Below are positions 1 through 8,336 of a stretch of 44,819 bases of DNA, one piece after another. Location: contig CALAJH010000077.1 of NCBI GenBank assembly GCA_937922655.1, positions 1 to 44,819 on the forward strand, read 5' to 3'. The position numbers were made by a program, and so were the translations under genes. Every line of letters starts with the position of its first letter. The stretch's first letter is position 1. The notes under the pieces were generated by a model. The model was given only the letters and a program-made list of their open reading frames with translations. It was not told where the DNA came from and ran no database searches. The stretch comes from an uncultured Bacteroidia bacterium (GTDB lineage Bacteria > Bacteroidota > Bacteroidia > J057 > CALAJH01).

Positions 1-234
1 ATTCCGCCCTTCGGCCTCATTTGCGGGTGCAAAGTTACAACCAATTCCCAAACAACTCCAAATAATTCTAAATCTTTTTTTTCCACACACCCCCAAAAAA
101 AACCTTTATCCCCCAAAATAAAAGAAAATCAACTCAAAAAATGGGGTCAAATATCTCAACTTTTTTTTCCGCAAGACAAAAGCTTGGTCTTTTTGAAACC
201 TCCAAAGTCTGTCGAAGCCGTTTTTACGGAGGGA
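1..234. other. AT-rich intergenic region, no gene seen
   Basis: This stretch is rich in A and T runs and has no convincing reading frame. It holds the leftward promoter described separately. It also forms the 3' flank of the minus-strand glutathione peroxidase, where I see no clear terminator hairpin. Confidence 0.5.
30..62 (-). promoter_or_regulatory. Bacteroidota-type promoter reading off the left edge
   Basis: On the minus strand a TTTG box (59-62) is followed after 21 bases by TAACTTTG (30-37). This matches the Bacteroidota consensus TTTG...TAnnTTTG. It would drive a gene beyond position 1. Inferred from motif and spacing only. Confidence 0.5.
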
Positions 235-735
235 TTAATGCAGAAGCTTTTCAATTCTTTTTATTAGACGCGGACTTTCAGGCGGTGTAAAGGGAAAAAA
301 GAAATCGGCGACCCGTCCGTTGCGGTCGATAAGGTATTTCTGAAAATTCCAAAGCGGCGGTACGCCGGCTCCCCCGTTCCATGGGGCGGACGCCAGAAAG
401 GCGAACAGCGGCTGACGATTCGGACCTATTACGTCGCCCGTTTCGAAGATTGGAAAACTCACCCCAAAATTGATTTTACAAAATTCCACCGTTCGGGACA
501 ATACCGAGAATTCTTGACGCATAAAGTTTGCCGACGGAAAACCCAATACGACGAAGCCTTGGTTTCGATAACGTTCGTACACACGTTGCAACCCGTCGAA
601 TTGGCGGGTGTATTTACACTTGGAGGCGGTGTTTACGACAAGCATCACTTTGCCCGCATAGTCGGACAGTGAAATTTCGCGCCCCGTTGCGGCCTCTTTT
701 GCAACAAAGCCGTATACGTTCTTAACTTTTTCCAC
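235..735 (-). CDS. Glutathione peroxidase / thioredoxin-type peroxidase
   Basis: This is a thiol peroxidase of the GPx family that reduces hydroperoxides, probably with thioredoxin as in most bacterial Cys-type members. At 166 aa the length is normal. The peroxidatic Cys40 lies in NTASKCKYT. Gln74 (in FMRQE) and Trp129-Asn130 (in LWNFQKY) complete the catalytic tetrad. Cys86, in FCKINFGVSFP, is at the usual resolving-Cys position of thioredoxin-dependent GPx. The otherwise common GFPCNQF motif reads GFPSANF, so the non-essential middle Cys is lost. There is no signal peptide, so it should be cytosolic. It stands alone and diverges from the lipoprotein gene at 823. Confidence 0.88.
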   Translation of the reverse strand: MEKVKNVYGFVAKEAATGREISLSDYAGKVMLVVNTASKCKYTRQFDGLQRVYERYRNQGFVVLGFPSANFMRQEFSVLSRTVEFCKINFGVSFPIFETGDVIGPNRQPLFAFLASAPWNGGAGVPPLWNFQKYLIDRNGRVADFFFPFTPPESPRLIKRIEKLLH

Positions 736-811
736 GAATTAACCCACTTTTTTTTATCCGATTAGTTAAGTCGAAATTTCCACGAAACGTTCCTATTCGG
801 CGGCGGAGTTG

Positions 812-819
812 TAATTTTG
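812..819 (+). promoter_or_regulatory. -7 promoter box
   Basis: TAATTTTG matches TAnnTTTG exactly but ends only 3 bases before the ATG at 823. If used, the transcript would be nearly leaderless or translation would start further in. No good -33 TTG is visible at the right distance. Confidence 0.35.
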
Positions 820-822
820 ACT

Positions 823-1815
823 ATGCGAAAGGCCTTGTTGGGGGCGACGGCCGTTGCCCTGCTCGGATGTATGTACCCTTGGTGGAAGGGAGAGACGATT
901 GGCGTCGAACATCGGCGCCAAAGACGGGCGAAAGCGCTAACGGTTTCCGCAATCGTACCCGTACCCGTCGAACCCGCCGTCCGCGAAATTCGTCATAAAA
1001 CTAGGATATTCCGCAAAGACACGGTTTTTCTTTGGGGCGGAAACAGCATTGAGGTGGAAATGCGCGGACGTTGGAACGCCGCCGCCGTCCGTGTCGATTT
1101 TCGAGGCGAACCCTTGTTTGAGACGCGGTTCACGCATTGGCCCGACGAAGACGAATGGGCGGGCGACGGCGAAGCCGTTCGCGTCAATCTCAAGGCTTTC
1201 AGTCGAAAGTGCGGATTTTTCCTTTTTACTTTTCTACGCGGCGGACGGGAATATTACGCGCTCGTCAATTTCGCCGGCAACCTCCTTGCCTTCGACTCCT
1301 CCGGCGATTGCGCCGAAGGCCCGCACTTTTCCCCCGGAGCCCGTTACTTGACCACCTGCAAAGGCCTGCTCGACCTCGAAAATTTTACCGAGCGCAAATT
1401 CGACGAACGCCGCCCCGTCGCCTCGGTTTTGTGGATGGGCGACTCGCTCTATCGCGTCCAGTACGACGACCCTTCACGGGATTTGCGTACCAACGCTTAT
1501 TGGTACAATCGCGACGGACACGAACTTTTCGCATTCTATTTTAACGGGCTGGATTTCGACCGAAAATACGTCCCTTTTATTTCCACCAAGAACGGCGTGC
1601 ATATGGCCTTCGACCCCGAGGTCGAAGAGCTTTTGGTGTTTCGTGCCGCCGACGTCGCCGACCCGCAGATTTACTCGCTCCGAAATCTGAAACGACCGAA
1701 AAAGTACGATTACAAGCATGTCGTTCGCGTTCCCGCGCACGGCGAATACGAATTTTACATCGACAAAGAGGGGCGGGTCGTTGGCGCTTCGTCGCCCATG
1801 CAGTACATCAACTGA
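823..1815 (+). CDS. Hypothetical lipoprotein
   Basis: I do not recognise a named family. The N-terminus is a short lipoprotein signal peptide ending in ALLGC, with the modified Cys at residue 16 of the ATG-823 start, so the product should be membrane-anchored. A TTG six bases upstream is a less likely start because the ATG directly begins the basic signal-peptide head (MRKALL). The mature part of about 315 aa is rich in aromatic and charged residues (for example ALVNFAGNLLAFDSSGDC and MAFDPEVEELLVFRAADV). Its alternating short hydrophobic stretches suggest a beta-rich fold. No TPR, TonB or enzyme motif is visible. It lies alone between a divergent peroxidase gene and rpsO. Confidence 0.7.
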   Translation: MRKALLGATAVALLGCMYPWWKGETIGVEHRRQRRAKALTVSAIVPVPVEPAVREIRHKTRIFRKDTVFLWGGNSIEVEMRGRWNAAAVRVDFRGEPLFETRFTHWPDEDEWAGDGEAVRVNLKAFSRKCGFFLFTFLRGGREYYALVNFAGNLLAFDSSGDCAEGPHFSPGARYLTTCKGLLDLENFTERKFDERRPVASVLWMGDSLYRVQYDDPSRDLRTNAYWYNRDGHELFAFYFNGLDFDRKYVPFISTKNGVHMAFDPEVEELLVFRAADVADPQIYSLRNLKRPKKYDYKHVVRVPAHGEYEFYIDKEGRVVGASSPMQYIN

Positions 1816-1851
1816 AAATTTTTTTTCGCCGTGCCGGATTGTAACAACAAA

Positions 1852-1885
1852 AGTCCTTTGAATTTAAGTTTTTTCGCAAAGGATT
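1852..1885 (+). terminator. Possible hairpin after the lipoprotein gene
   Basis: AGTCCTTTG (1852-1860) can pair with CAAAGGATT (1877-1885) across a 16-base loop containing a T6 run. There is no strong U-tract after the stem, so the call is weak. Confidence 0.3.
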
Positions 1886-1979
1886 TAACGTGTTTAAGGG
1901 TTGTTGGGTAAGGGACGCGTGTCGGCTTCTTCTTGGAACGAAATCTTTCCGGCGATTTGTTGGCCTTGTTGTAAAAAAA

Positions 1980-2011
1980 TTTGTTTTTCGACGAATAATA
2001 CGCTTATTTTG
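1980..2011 (+). promoter_or_regulatory. rpsO promoter
   Basis: TTTG (1980-1983), then 20 bases, then TTATTTTG (2004-2011), one mismatch from TAnnTTTG. It lies 22 bases upstream of the rpsO ATG. Inferred from motif. Confidence 0.5.
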
Positions 2012-2033
2012 CCGTTTGGAATAGAAAAGTAAA

Positions 2034-2309
2034 ATGTATTTGACCGCCGAAAAGAAACGGGAGTTATTCGCCGAATACGGCCATGCAAAAAGTGCGACCG
2101 ACACGGGTTCGTCCGAGTCGCAAATCGCTCTTTTTACCTATCGCATCAATCATCTCAACGAACACCTGAAGAAAAGTAAGGGGGATATGGCCACCAAAAC
2201 CGCTCTGCTTCGGTTGGTGGGTAAACGCCGTCGTTTACTTGATTACCTAATGCGTACCGACATCAACCGTTACCGCGACATCATCAAAAAACTCAACATT
2301 CGTAAGTAA
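2034..2309 (+). CDS. rpsO: 30S ribosomal protein S15
   Basis: S15 is a primary 16S rRNA-binding protein of the small-subunit central domain. The 91-aa length is normal. The family signature is clear: TGSSESQIALFTYRINHLNEHLK followed by KTALLRLVGKRRRLLDYL. The first part is residues 23-45 and contains the conserved His-Leu around position 40. A basic C-terminus ends at NIRK. The ATG at 2034 gives the usual MYLTAEKK start. As in many bacteria it precedes pnp, but a strong terminator lies between the two genes. Confidence 0.97.
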   Translation: MYLTAEKKRELFAEYGHAKSATDTGSSESQIALFTYRINHLNEHLKKSKGDMATKTALLRLVGKRRRLLDYLMRTDINRYRDIIKKLNIRK

Positions 2310-2394
2310 GCGCTTGTCTCTCCGCGTTACGTTCTCTCGTACAGACTTGGCCGCCGTCGTCGGAAATCGGGCGCGGGTAACGCATTAAAACACG

Positions 2395-2422
2395 ATTGCG
2401 ACGCGGCGCGTCGCAATTTTTT
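2395..2422 (+). terminator. Strong intrinsic terminator between rpsO and pnp
   Basis: A perfect 10-bp stem, ATTGCGACGC / GCGTCGCAAT (2395-2404 with 2408-2417), has a GGC loop and is followed by five T. It is a textbook rho-independent terminator for rpsO. It ends only 14 bases before the pnp start codon. Confidence 0.85.
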
Positions 2423-2436
2423 CATTTTTTCACATT

Positions 2437-4725
2437 ATGAGCGTGGTAACAAAAAAAATAGACTGGCAAGGCGAAGAGCTCTGCCTCGAAACGGGTCTTT
2501 TGGCTCGACAAGCCGACGGCTCGGTCGTGCTTTCCATCGGCGAAACTATGATTTTGGCTACCGTTGTGGCCAAAAAAGATATCGACCCCAAAGTGGATTT
2601 CCTTCCTTTGAGCGTCGATTACAAGGAATATTACGCTTCGACGGGCAAAATCCCCGGTGGATTTTTCAAACGCGACGGACGTCTCAACGAACACGAAATT
2701 CTTACCAGCCGCATCGTCGACCGTTCGTTGCGTCCCCTGTTCCCCGAAGACTATCACGGGGACGTTCAGGTGATTTTGTCGTTGATTTCCAACGACCGTC
2801 AGGAACAACCCGACGCTTTGGCGTGCGTGGCGGCTTCCGCCGCACTTGCCGTTTCCGACATTCCCTTTCCCGAACCCGTTTCCACCGTTCGCGTCGCTTA
2901 TATTGACGACGCGTTCGTTATCAATCCGAAAAAGAGCCAAATGGAGGGCGTTACGCTCGACCTCATCGTAGCCGGAACCATGGATTCGATAGTGATGGTC
3001 GAGGGGGAAATGCGGGAGGTTTCGGAAGAAATTATGCTTGAATCTTTGCAGTGCGCCCACGAGGCTATCAAGCGTCTCAACGCACTACAACTCGAACTCA
3101 AAGCCGAGGCGGGCAAGCCGACGCGCGAATACCCTAAACCCGAAGAGAATACGGCTTTGCGCGACCGCCTTGCCGCCGCCTCCTACGCCCGTTTGACCGA
3201 CATCGCCCGCGCCGCCCTCCCCAAAAAAGAACGCCTCAAAAAAATCGACGAATTGTTTAAAGAGGTGGCGCCAACTTTGCTCGAAGGCGTAGCGGAAGCC
3301 GAACTCGAAACCGTTACCCGCCGATTGAAGGAGTATTACTTCGACTTGCAGAGCCGCGTTTGCCGCGAACTCATTTTGAATGAAAATCGCAGGCTTGACG
3401 GCCGTCAAACCCACGAAATTCGTCCGATATGGTGTCGTACGGGGTATTTGCCCCGTGCTCACGGCTCGGCTATTTTCACCCGCGGCGAAACCCAAAGCTT
3501 GACCACCGTCACCCTCGGTTCCAAACTCGACGAGCAAACCATCGATTACGCCACCGAAGAAGGAACCAAAAAATTCATGCTTCAATACATTTTCCCGCCC
3601 TATTCGACGGGGGAGGTAAAGCCTTTGCGGTCGCCGGGCAGACGGGAAATCGGCCACGGCAATCTCGCCGAACGCGCCCTCAAAAACATGATTCCCGAAG
3701 ACAACGAGTACACCCTGCGGGTCGTTTCGGAAATTTTGGAATCCAACGGGTCGAGTTCGATGGCGACGGTATGCGCCGGTTCACTGGCTTTAATGGACGC
3801 GGGTATTAATATCAAGGCGCCCGTCTCGGGAATTGCCATGGGTTTGATTGTGGACGGCAACAGGTTTGCCGTTCTTTCCGACATCCTTGGCGACGAAGAC
3901 CACCTCGGCGATATGGACTTCAAAGTTACCGGTACCGCCCGCGGCATAACCGCCTGCCAAATGGACATCAAGGTTCGGGGGCTTTCCTTCGAAATTATGG
4001 CGCAAGCCCTTGCACAAGCCAAAGCCGGACGCGAATACATCTTGGGTGAAATGCTCAAAACCCTTTCCGCACCCAAAACGGAAATTTCCCCTTACGCGCC
4101 GCGGCTGCTTCGTTTCACCATTCCCTCCGACACCATCGGCGCCGTTATTGGCACCGGGGGAAAGGTCATTCAAGAAATTCAGCGAACCACCGAAACCGAC
4201 ATCAGCATCGACGAAGAAAACGGCGTGGGCGTGGTCGTTATCGCCTCTCCCAACTCCGCCGCCCTCGACGCCGCTTACCAACGCATTATGGGCATCGTTA
4301 CCCCGCCGGAAGTCGGCAAAATTTATTCCGCGGTAGTGAAAAACGTTCGGGACGCGGGCGCTTACTTGGAATTTATGCCCGGCAAGGAAGGGTGGCTGCA
4401 CGTTTCCGAAGTGTCCAACGAACGCATACCGACAATGCTCGACGTCGTCAAACCCGGCGACCGTTTGGAAGTCATGTATCTTGGTTTGGACCCCAAAAAC
4501 AACAAGCAACGCTTAAGTCTTAAAGCCGTTACCGGTGGACGAACCGTCGAGCGTGCCGAACGAGTGCACGAGCGTTACGAGCGCGACGGCGAACGCGCCG
4601 AACGTACCACAGAACGTACCGAACGCATCACCGAGTACGGCGAGGGCGACCGTCGCGGTGGAGACCGTCGTGGCGGCGATCGTCGTGGCGGCGACCGTCG
4701 CGGCGGTGGAGGGCATCGCCGTTAG
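2437..4725 (+). CDS. pnp: Polyribonucleotide nucleotidyltransferase (PNPase)
   Basis: PNPase degrades RNA phosphorolytically from the 3' end and forms a trimer in the cytoplasm. The 762 aa show the full family order. The first RNase PH domain holds FFKRDGRLNEHEILTSRI, then comes an all-alpha linker. The second RNase PH domain holds GDEDHLGDMDFKVTGTA, with the acidic catalytic residues. A KH domain follows with the GTGGK loop, then an S1 domain (EVGKIYSAVVKNVRDAGAYLEF). The tail beyond about residue 700 is unusual: Glu/Arg-rich, then four DRRGG units and a GGGHRR end, an RGG-like probable RNA-binding tail. It follows rpsO, with a terminator just upstream of the ATG, so expression probably depends on read-through, processing or an internal promoter. 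It converges with the gene at 4803. Confidence 0.97.
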   Translation: MSVVTKKIDWQGEELCLETGLLARQADGSVVLSIGETMILATVVAKKDIDPKVDFLPLSVDYKEYYASTGKIPGGFFKRDGRLNEHEILTSRIVDRSLRPLFPEDYHGDVQVILSLISNDRQEQPDALACVAASAALAVSDIPFPEPVSTVRVAYIDDAFVINPKKSQMEGVTLDLIVAGTMDSIVMVEGEMREVSEEIMLESLQCAHEAIKRLNALQLELKAEAGKPTREYPKPEENTALRDRLAAASYARLTDIARAALPKKERLKKIDELFKEVAPTLLEGVAEAELETVTRRLKEYYFDLQSRVCRELILNENRRLDGRQTHEIRPIWCRTGYLPRAHGSAIFTRGETQSLTTVTLGSKLDEQTIDYATEEGTKKFMLQYIFPPYSTGEVKPLRSPGRREIGHGNLAERALKNMIPEDNEYTLRVVSEILESNGSSSMATVCAGSLALMDAGINIKAPVSGIAMGLIVDGNRFAVLSDILGDEDHLGDMDFKVTGTARGITACQMDIKVRGLSFEIMAQALAQAKAGREYILGEMLKTLSAPKTEISPYAPRLLRFTIPSDTIGAVIGTGGKVIQEIQRTTETDISIDEENGVGVVVIASPNSAALDAAYQRIMGIVTPPEVGKIYSAVVKNVRDAGAYLEFMPGKEGWLHVSEVSNERIPTMLDVVKPGDRLEVMYLGLDPKNNKQRLSLKAVTGGRTVERAERVHERYERDGERAERTTERTERITEYGEGDRRGGDRRGGDRRGGDRRGGGGHRR

Positions 4726-4739
4726 CCTAACCGAAACCC

Positions 4740-4788
4740 AAAACTTTATGCGCCGTCGAGCTTTTTTCCCGACGGCGCATAGAGTTTT
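4740..4788. terminator. Bidirectional terminator between convergent genes
   Basis: AAAACTTTATGCGCCGTCG pairs with CGACGGCGCATAGAGTTTT around an AGCTTTTTTCC loop. A-tracts on the left and T-tracts on the right suit termination of pnp (plus) and of the minus-strand gene ending at 4803. Confidence 0.75.
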
Positions 4789-4802
4789 AAATCCCACGTT
4801 TC

Positions 4803-7148
4803 TTAATGGCGACTCCCGCTTTCGATATCCTCTATAATTTCCAGAGGGGTTCTGTCGCTGTAAATTAACGCGTAAAGCCCCGATAGATAACGGTCCATTG
4901 TAAGTATATTCGCGTGAATAAGGTTTTCAAGCATTTTGTCCAACAGACCGACGCCCTCGAAGTCCAACGAACTTTTGTATCGGACTTCACCGTCGTTGAA
5001 ATCGAGTTCAAAGTTGCCGATGACCATGCCAAAATTGGCCCGGGTGATGAGTTCGGCCATAAGCATTCGTTTGTCTTTGGGGGTGCGAATCGGAAAAATG
5101 GAATAAAACACCAACTGGCTTTGTTCGAGGCGCAGTTTGGCAAAACAGTTGAATTGACCGTTGTTGCCGGCGTAGGTGGTGTGTACTCCGGGGTCGTCGT
5201 AATCGACTTTAATCATCCAGTTTCGTCGGTTGAAAAAATTCGTTAGCGCGTCTATCGGTTCGAGGGTTTCGTCGTCGGTGTCTACGTTTTCGTCGTCGTC
5301 GGCTGTCGGGTAGTGTAATTGTGAGGCGAACGTTCGGCGGGTTTTAAGTTCGTTCGCGTCGCCGACGGGAAGCAACAGGTCGTTGGAAAATTGCGAAGGC
5401 AATGCCCCGTTGTCGTTATCAGGAGCTTTGGCGTCCAGATAATCGAATAGTTTAAGATAGACGTCTTTGGCGTTCAAGTTTTTCTCTGCGCAAACGGGGT
5501 CTGCGAGTCCGGCTTGCCACATGGCGACAAACACTTTGTGGATGGTATTGGCGAGGTTGGGAGCCTGTTCGCAAAGTGTTGCAAGATAACGGTAAAATAT
5601 CTTGGCTGCGCGTTTCAACCCGAAAGATTGTATGGTTTGTTTGACGAGTTCTAAGACCGATTCGCCGGCTTGTTGACGTTTGAATTCGGGAACGACGCGG
5701 GCGGCCGCGTTAAGTATTGAGGATTTCGTCGAGATTTCCCAAAGCGCCACGTTCGAGAATTGGAAGGCACAAACCACCAACCCCATCGCGGCCGCAATAA
5801 ACACGAATTTTTCGTCGATGGCGGGTAAATCCGTCGTTTCAGATTTGTATCGGGGTAAAGACGGGACAATCAAGGTTCCCATCAACTTTTGTCCCGTTTG
5901 CGGGTGATATTTTTCCGCCCAAGCGGCGATTTTATCCACTTCATCGGGGTCAAGTGGAAATTCGGGAAAAAACAAAAATCCGCTGGTGCCGAAAATTAGC
6001 GTGTGGAAAGCGTTAAATAGCCTGTCCGAGTACCGGCGCGAATACAGCATACCGCCGATTAATGTATTCGCCAAGACGTTTTCAGAGTAGTCAATGCCGG
6101 ACTCGCAAACCAAAGCCAAGCCGACGTATCCTTCATTACGGAAGATGTTTCGCAAGGCCTCTATGTCGGTCGTTTCGATGTTCGGACCGTCGTCGGTAAA
6201 TTGCGACCACGAACGGAGAACTTCCGTTGCTTCGGGAGCGAAAAGAGCCAATTCGCCGGCAACCAAAAAGAACGCCGCACCCATCGATACCGCTTCGGAA
6301 AGTTTTCGGCCGTGCATAAGGCCGTCGGCAAAGTTGAGGGCGTAAAAATAGAGGTTGTCGGCAAGTTGGATGTAGTCGTGGATGTAGTCTTCGTAATCGA
6401 CGATGTTGGGTTGAGAGTCAAAGTCGTCTTCGTCGTCGACGGCGATGACTTCCAAAGCCGTTCCGAGGGCTTTGAGAAACTTGTTTTCGGGAACGACAAT
6501 TTTTTCATCGCTTTTGACGACTCGAACGGCCGCCCGAAAAAGCGCCATGCGAAAACGCCTGTCGGCTTTGGCGGCAACGTGTAAAATGCGTTTGGCAATG
6601 CCTTCGGGTCCCTCCGAATGAAGCAGGTCGTAAAGCCGATTTTCGATTTCCTCGAAATCGCCGGAACCGAAAAGCGCGAGGCCCGCCGCTTGAATTTCAT
6701 CCAATTCGGGCGGAGAAATGCGTTCGTCGGCGTAAGCGGTGAGCCATACCGTTGCAAAAAGGGCTTCGCGCCTGTCGAAACCGGGTTCGGGGACCTGCGC
6801 CGCACGGTGAAACGAATCCTCGACGAGCGTTGTTTTTTGCAAGTGGATGGCCGTCGGCAACGAAGCGCCTTCGGGCGTGCGCCATTCCACCGTCAATTCT
6901 TCCGTACCCCGTCCGCTGACGACCAAATGGCCGGCGTTGTCGTCCTCGGACTTAACCCCGAATTTGTTGAGCAAATCCTTGGGACGAATGTCGAAGTTGG
7001 CCATACGTCCCAACTCCACGAATTTGTTGAGCCTTTCTTCGTCGCTACAACCGTATTCGAGCTTCAGCCTTAGGTCTTGGTCGTAAAGAATCCGTAAAAG
7101 AAAACGGTCTATCGGCCGGTATGTGTTGGCGGATTGAGGAGAGTCCAT
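4803..7148 (-). CDS. Multidomain protein: TerB-like plus C-terminal YbjN-like domain
   Basis: A 781-aa protein with no signal peptide or membrane segment, so probably cytosolic. Three parts can be suggested. Residues about 10-65 (FLLRILYDQDLRLKLEYGC... to DLLNKFGV) resemble a Nif11-like helical domain. Residues about 120-235 (ADERISPPELDEIQAAGLAL, later VRVVKSDEKIVVPENKFLKA) have the acidic-loop-and-helix pattern of TerB-like domains. Residues about 633-775 (NFFNRRNWMIKVDYDD... FSIFPIRTPKDKRMLMAELI... NFELDFNDGEVRYKSSLDF) match the YbjN/sensory-regulator fold. The 400-residue middle is helical and unassigned. Family assignments are from pattern recognition only; the enzymatic role, if any, is unknown. 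It is followed downstream by the shared terminator and preceded by the ICMT-like gene at an 18-bp gap, so the two may form one operon. Confidence 0.65.
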   Translation of the reverse strand: MDSPQSANTYRPIDRFLLRILYDQDLRLKLEYGCSDEERLNKFVELGRMANFDIRPKDLLNKFGVKSEDDNAGHLVVSGRGTEELTVEWRTPEGASLPTAIHLQKTTLVEDSFHRAAQVPEPGFDRREALFATVWLTAYADERISPPELDEIQAAGLALFGSGDFEEIENRLYDLLHSEGPEGIAKRILHVAAKADRRFRMALFRAAVRVVKSDEKIVVPENKFLKALGTALEVIAVDDEDDFDSQPNIVDYEDYIHDYIQLADNLYFYALNFADGLMHGRKLSEAVSMGAAFFLVAGELALFAPEATEVLRSWSQFTDDGPNIETTDIEALRNIFRNEGYVGLALVCESGIDYSENVLANTLIGGMLYSRRYSDRLFNAFHTLIFGTSGFLFFPEFPLDPDEVDKIAAWAEKYHPQTGQKLMGTLIVPSLPRYKSETTDLPAIDEKFVFIAAAMGLVVCAFQFSNVALWEISTKSSILNAAARVVPEFKRQQAGESVLELVKQTIQSFGLKRAAKIFYRYLATLCEQAPNLANTIHKVFVAMWQAGLADPVCAEKNLNAKDVYLKLFDYLDAKAPDNDNGALPSQFSNDLLLPVGDANELKTRRTFASQLHYPTADDDENVDTDDETLEPIDALTNFFNRRNWMIKVDYDDPGVHTTYAGNNGQFNCFAKLRLEQSQLVFYSIFPIRTPKDKRMLMAELITRANFGMVIGNFELDFNDGEVRYKSSLDFEGVGLLDKMLENLIHANILTMDRYLSGLYALIYSDRTPLEIIEDIESGSRH

Positions 7149-7166
7149 AAGCCGGAAGCGATAAAG

Positions 7167-7640
7167 TTAAGGGATGAAGGGGATGAAACGACCGGTTTTT
7201 TGTTTGTAAGCGGCGTATTCGTCGTAAACCATGTTTAAGGCAATTTCTTCGTATTCCGCTTTGAAATGCAAAACGACCAATAGATACACTGTTGCGGCGA
7301 ATTTGACGATGTATCCCGTGGATAAAGCGTAGCCTAGGGCGATAAAAATCAGGGCGGAGTAGATGGGATGACGTACGTAAGCGAACGGGCCGTCGGTAAC
7401 AAGGCCTACGCCGTTGGGGTCGGGATGGACGCGAAAGGACGAACCCATTTTCACCGCCGCCCATACGCCGACCCACAGCCCCATCGCCGCCAGCCCCGCG
7501 CCGATGTAGGTCGTTGTCGCCGTAGGTTCGTACAACTTGGCGTACCAACCTCCGAGCGCCGGACCGAAATCCAACGGCAACAGCATTACCGCCCCAATGC
7601 CCACAAACTGAAGCGTCAATAATATTCGCGCTTTGGTCAT
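7167..7640 (-). CDS. Isoprenylcysteine carboxyl methyltransferase family membrane protein
   Basis: An integral membrane protein of the ICMT/PEMT-like methyltransferase fold, using S-adenosylmethionine; the substrate is unknown. The C-terminal signature is clear: GPFAYVRHPIYSALIF (SAM-binding RHP motif), then KAEYEEIALNMVYDEYAAYK and KTGRFIPFIP. Four to five hydrophobic segments span the 157 aa. The ATG at 7640 is chosen because a good promoter lies 11 bases upstream; an upstream in-frame start at 7673 would lie before or inside that promoter. It is the first gene of a probable two-gene operon with the TerB/YbjN protein. Confidence 0.85.
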   Translation of the reverse strand: MTKARILLTLQFVGIGAVMLLPLDFGPALGGWYAKLYEPTATTTYIGAGLAAMGLWVGVWAAVKMGSSFRVHPDPNGVGLVTDGPFAYVRHPIYSALIFIALGYALSTGYIVKFAATVYLLVVLHFKAEYEEIALNMVYDEYAAYKQKTGRFIPFIP

Positions 7641-7650
7641 ATTTGTTGTG

Positions 7651-7682
7651 CAAAGATAAGTATGCCAATGCAAAAATTCAAA
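7651..7682 (-). promoter_or_regulatory. Promoter of the ICMT-like gene
   Basis: Minus strand: TTTG (7679-7682), 20 bases, then TATCTTTG (7651-7658). This is an exact match to the Bacteroidota promoter pattern and decides the start codon at 7640. Confidence 0.65.
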
Positions 7683-7900
7683 TTTAACGGCTCGAAAAGA
7701 AAACCCAATCGGAACTTTGGGAATTTTTTTATTGAAAGTCGGGGAGGTATGGATTCAAAGTCGAACGAAGGACGCCTTGTTTATCGCCATCGCCGAACGG
7801 TTTTGAATGCCCGAGCGGTCGGCTTTGGCCGTGCAAATACCGAAATGCAAGCCGCGTATAAATTTCGGAATCCCGCTTCGGTAAAATTTCTTAGCGACAA
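7683..7900. other. Intergenic region upstream of the ribosomal operon
   Basis: About 220 bases between the divergent ICMT and rpsF promoters. An open frame of 93 codons crosses it, but it lacks a recognisable start context and family features. I see no leader-RNA structure I can name, although ribosomal operons often have one here. Confidence 0.4.
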
Positions 7901-7934
7901 TTGCGTTTTTCATAAGGATATTTTTGTAATTTTG
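7901..7934 (+). promoter_or_regulatory. rpsF operon promoter
   Basis: TTG (7901-7903), 23 bases, then an exact TAATTTTG (7927-7934), 27 bases before the rpsF ATG. Spacing is at the long end of the consensus. Confidence 0.55.
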
Positions 7935-7961
7935 CGGGCCTAAAAGAAAAGTTTAGCCGGT

Positions 7962-8321
7962 ATGACGGAAATTAGACAATACGAAACGACGTACATCGTC
8001 ACCCCCGACCTTTCGCCCGAAGAATATACGGCCATTGTGGAAAAATTCAACGACCTGCTCAAAAACAATGGATGCGAAACGGTCAATCAAGAGGTTTGGG
8101 GCTTCAAAAAATTGGCCTATCCTATCAATCGCAAAAATTCCGGTTATTACGTGTACACGGAATTTTCCGGGCCCGCGGAATTTCTTGAAAAACTTGAGCG
8201 CGAATACCTCTACGACGAACGGGTCATGCGCCATTTAACGGTAAAATTGGACAAACACGCCGTGGCGTTCAACAAGCGGCGATTGGAAAAACAACGCGGC
8301 TACGAGCCGGCACAACAGTAA
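7962..8321 (+). CDS. rpsF: 30S ribosomal protein S6
   Basis: S6 binds S18 on the platform of the small subunit. The 119 aa show the family pattern RQYETTYIVTPDLSPEEY at the start, VWGFKKLAYPINRKNSGYYV in the middle, and the FLEKLEREYLYDERVMRHLTVKLD helix. First gene of rpsF-rpsR-rplI, with 15 bases to rpsR. The product order is the conserved one and the operon has its own promoter. Confidence 0.96.
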   Translation: MTEIRQYETTYIVTPDLSPEEYTAIVEKFNDLLKNNGCETVNQEVWGFKKLAYPINRKNSGYYVYTEFSGPAEFLEKLEREYLYDERVMRHLTVKLDKHAVAFNKRRLEKQRGYEPAQQ

Positions 8322-8336
8322 GACCCATAGATTGAG

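Noticed and set aside
7662-7943. Open frame of 93 codons upstream of rpsF
   Set aside because: It has no ribosome-binding context or protein-like features and covers the two opposing promoter regions.
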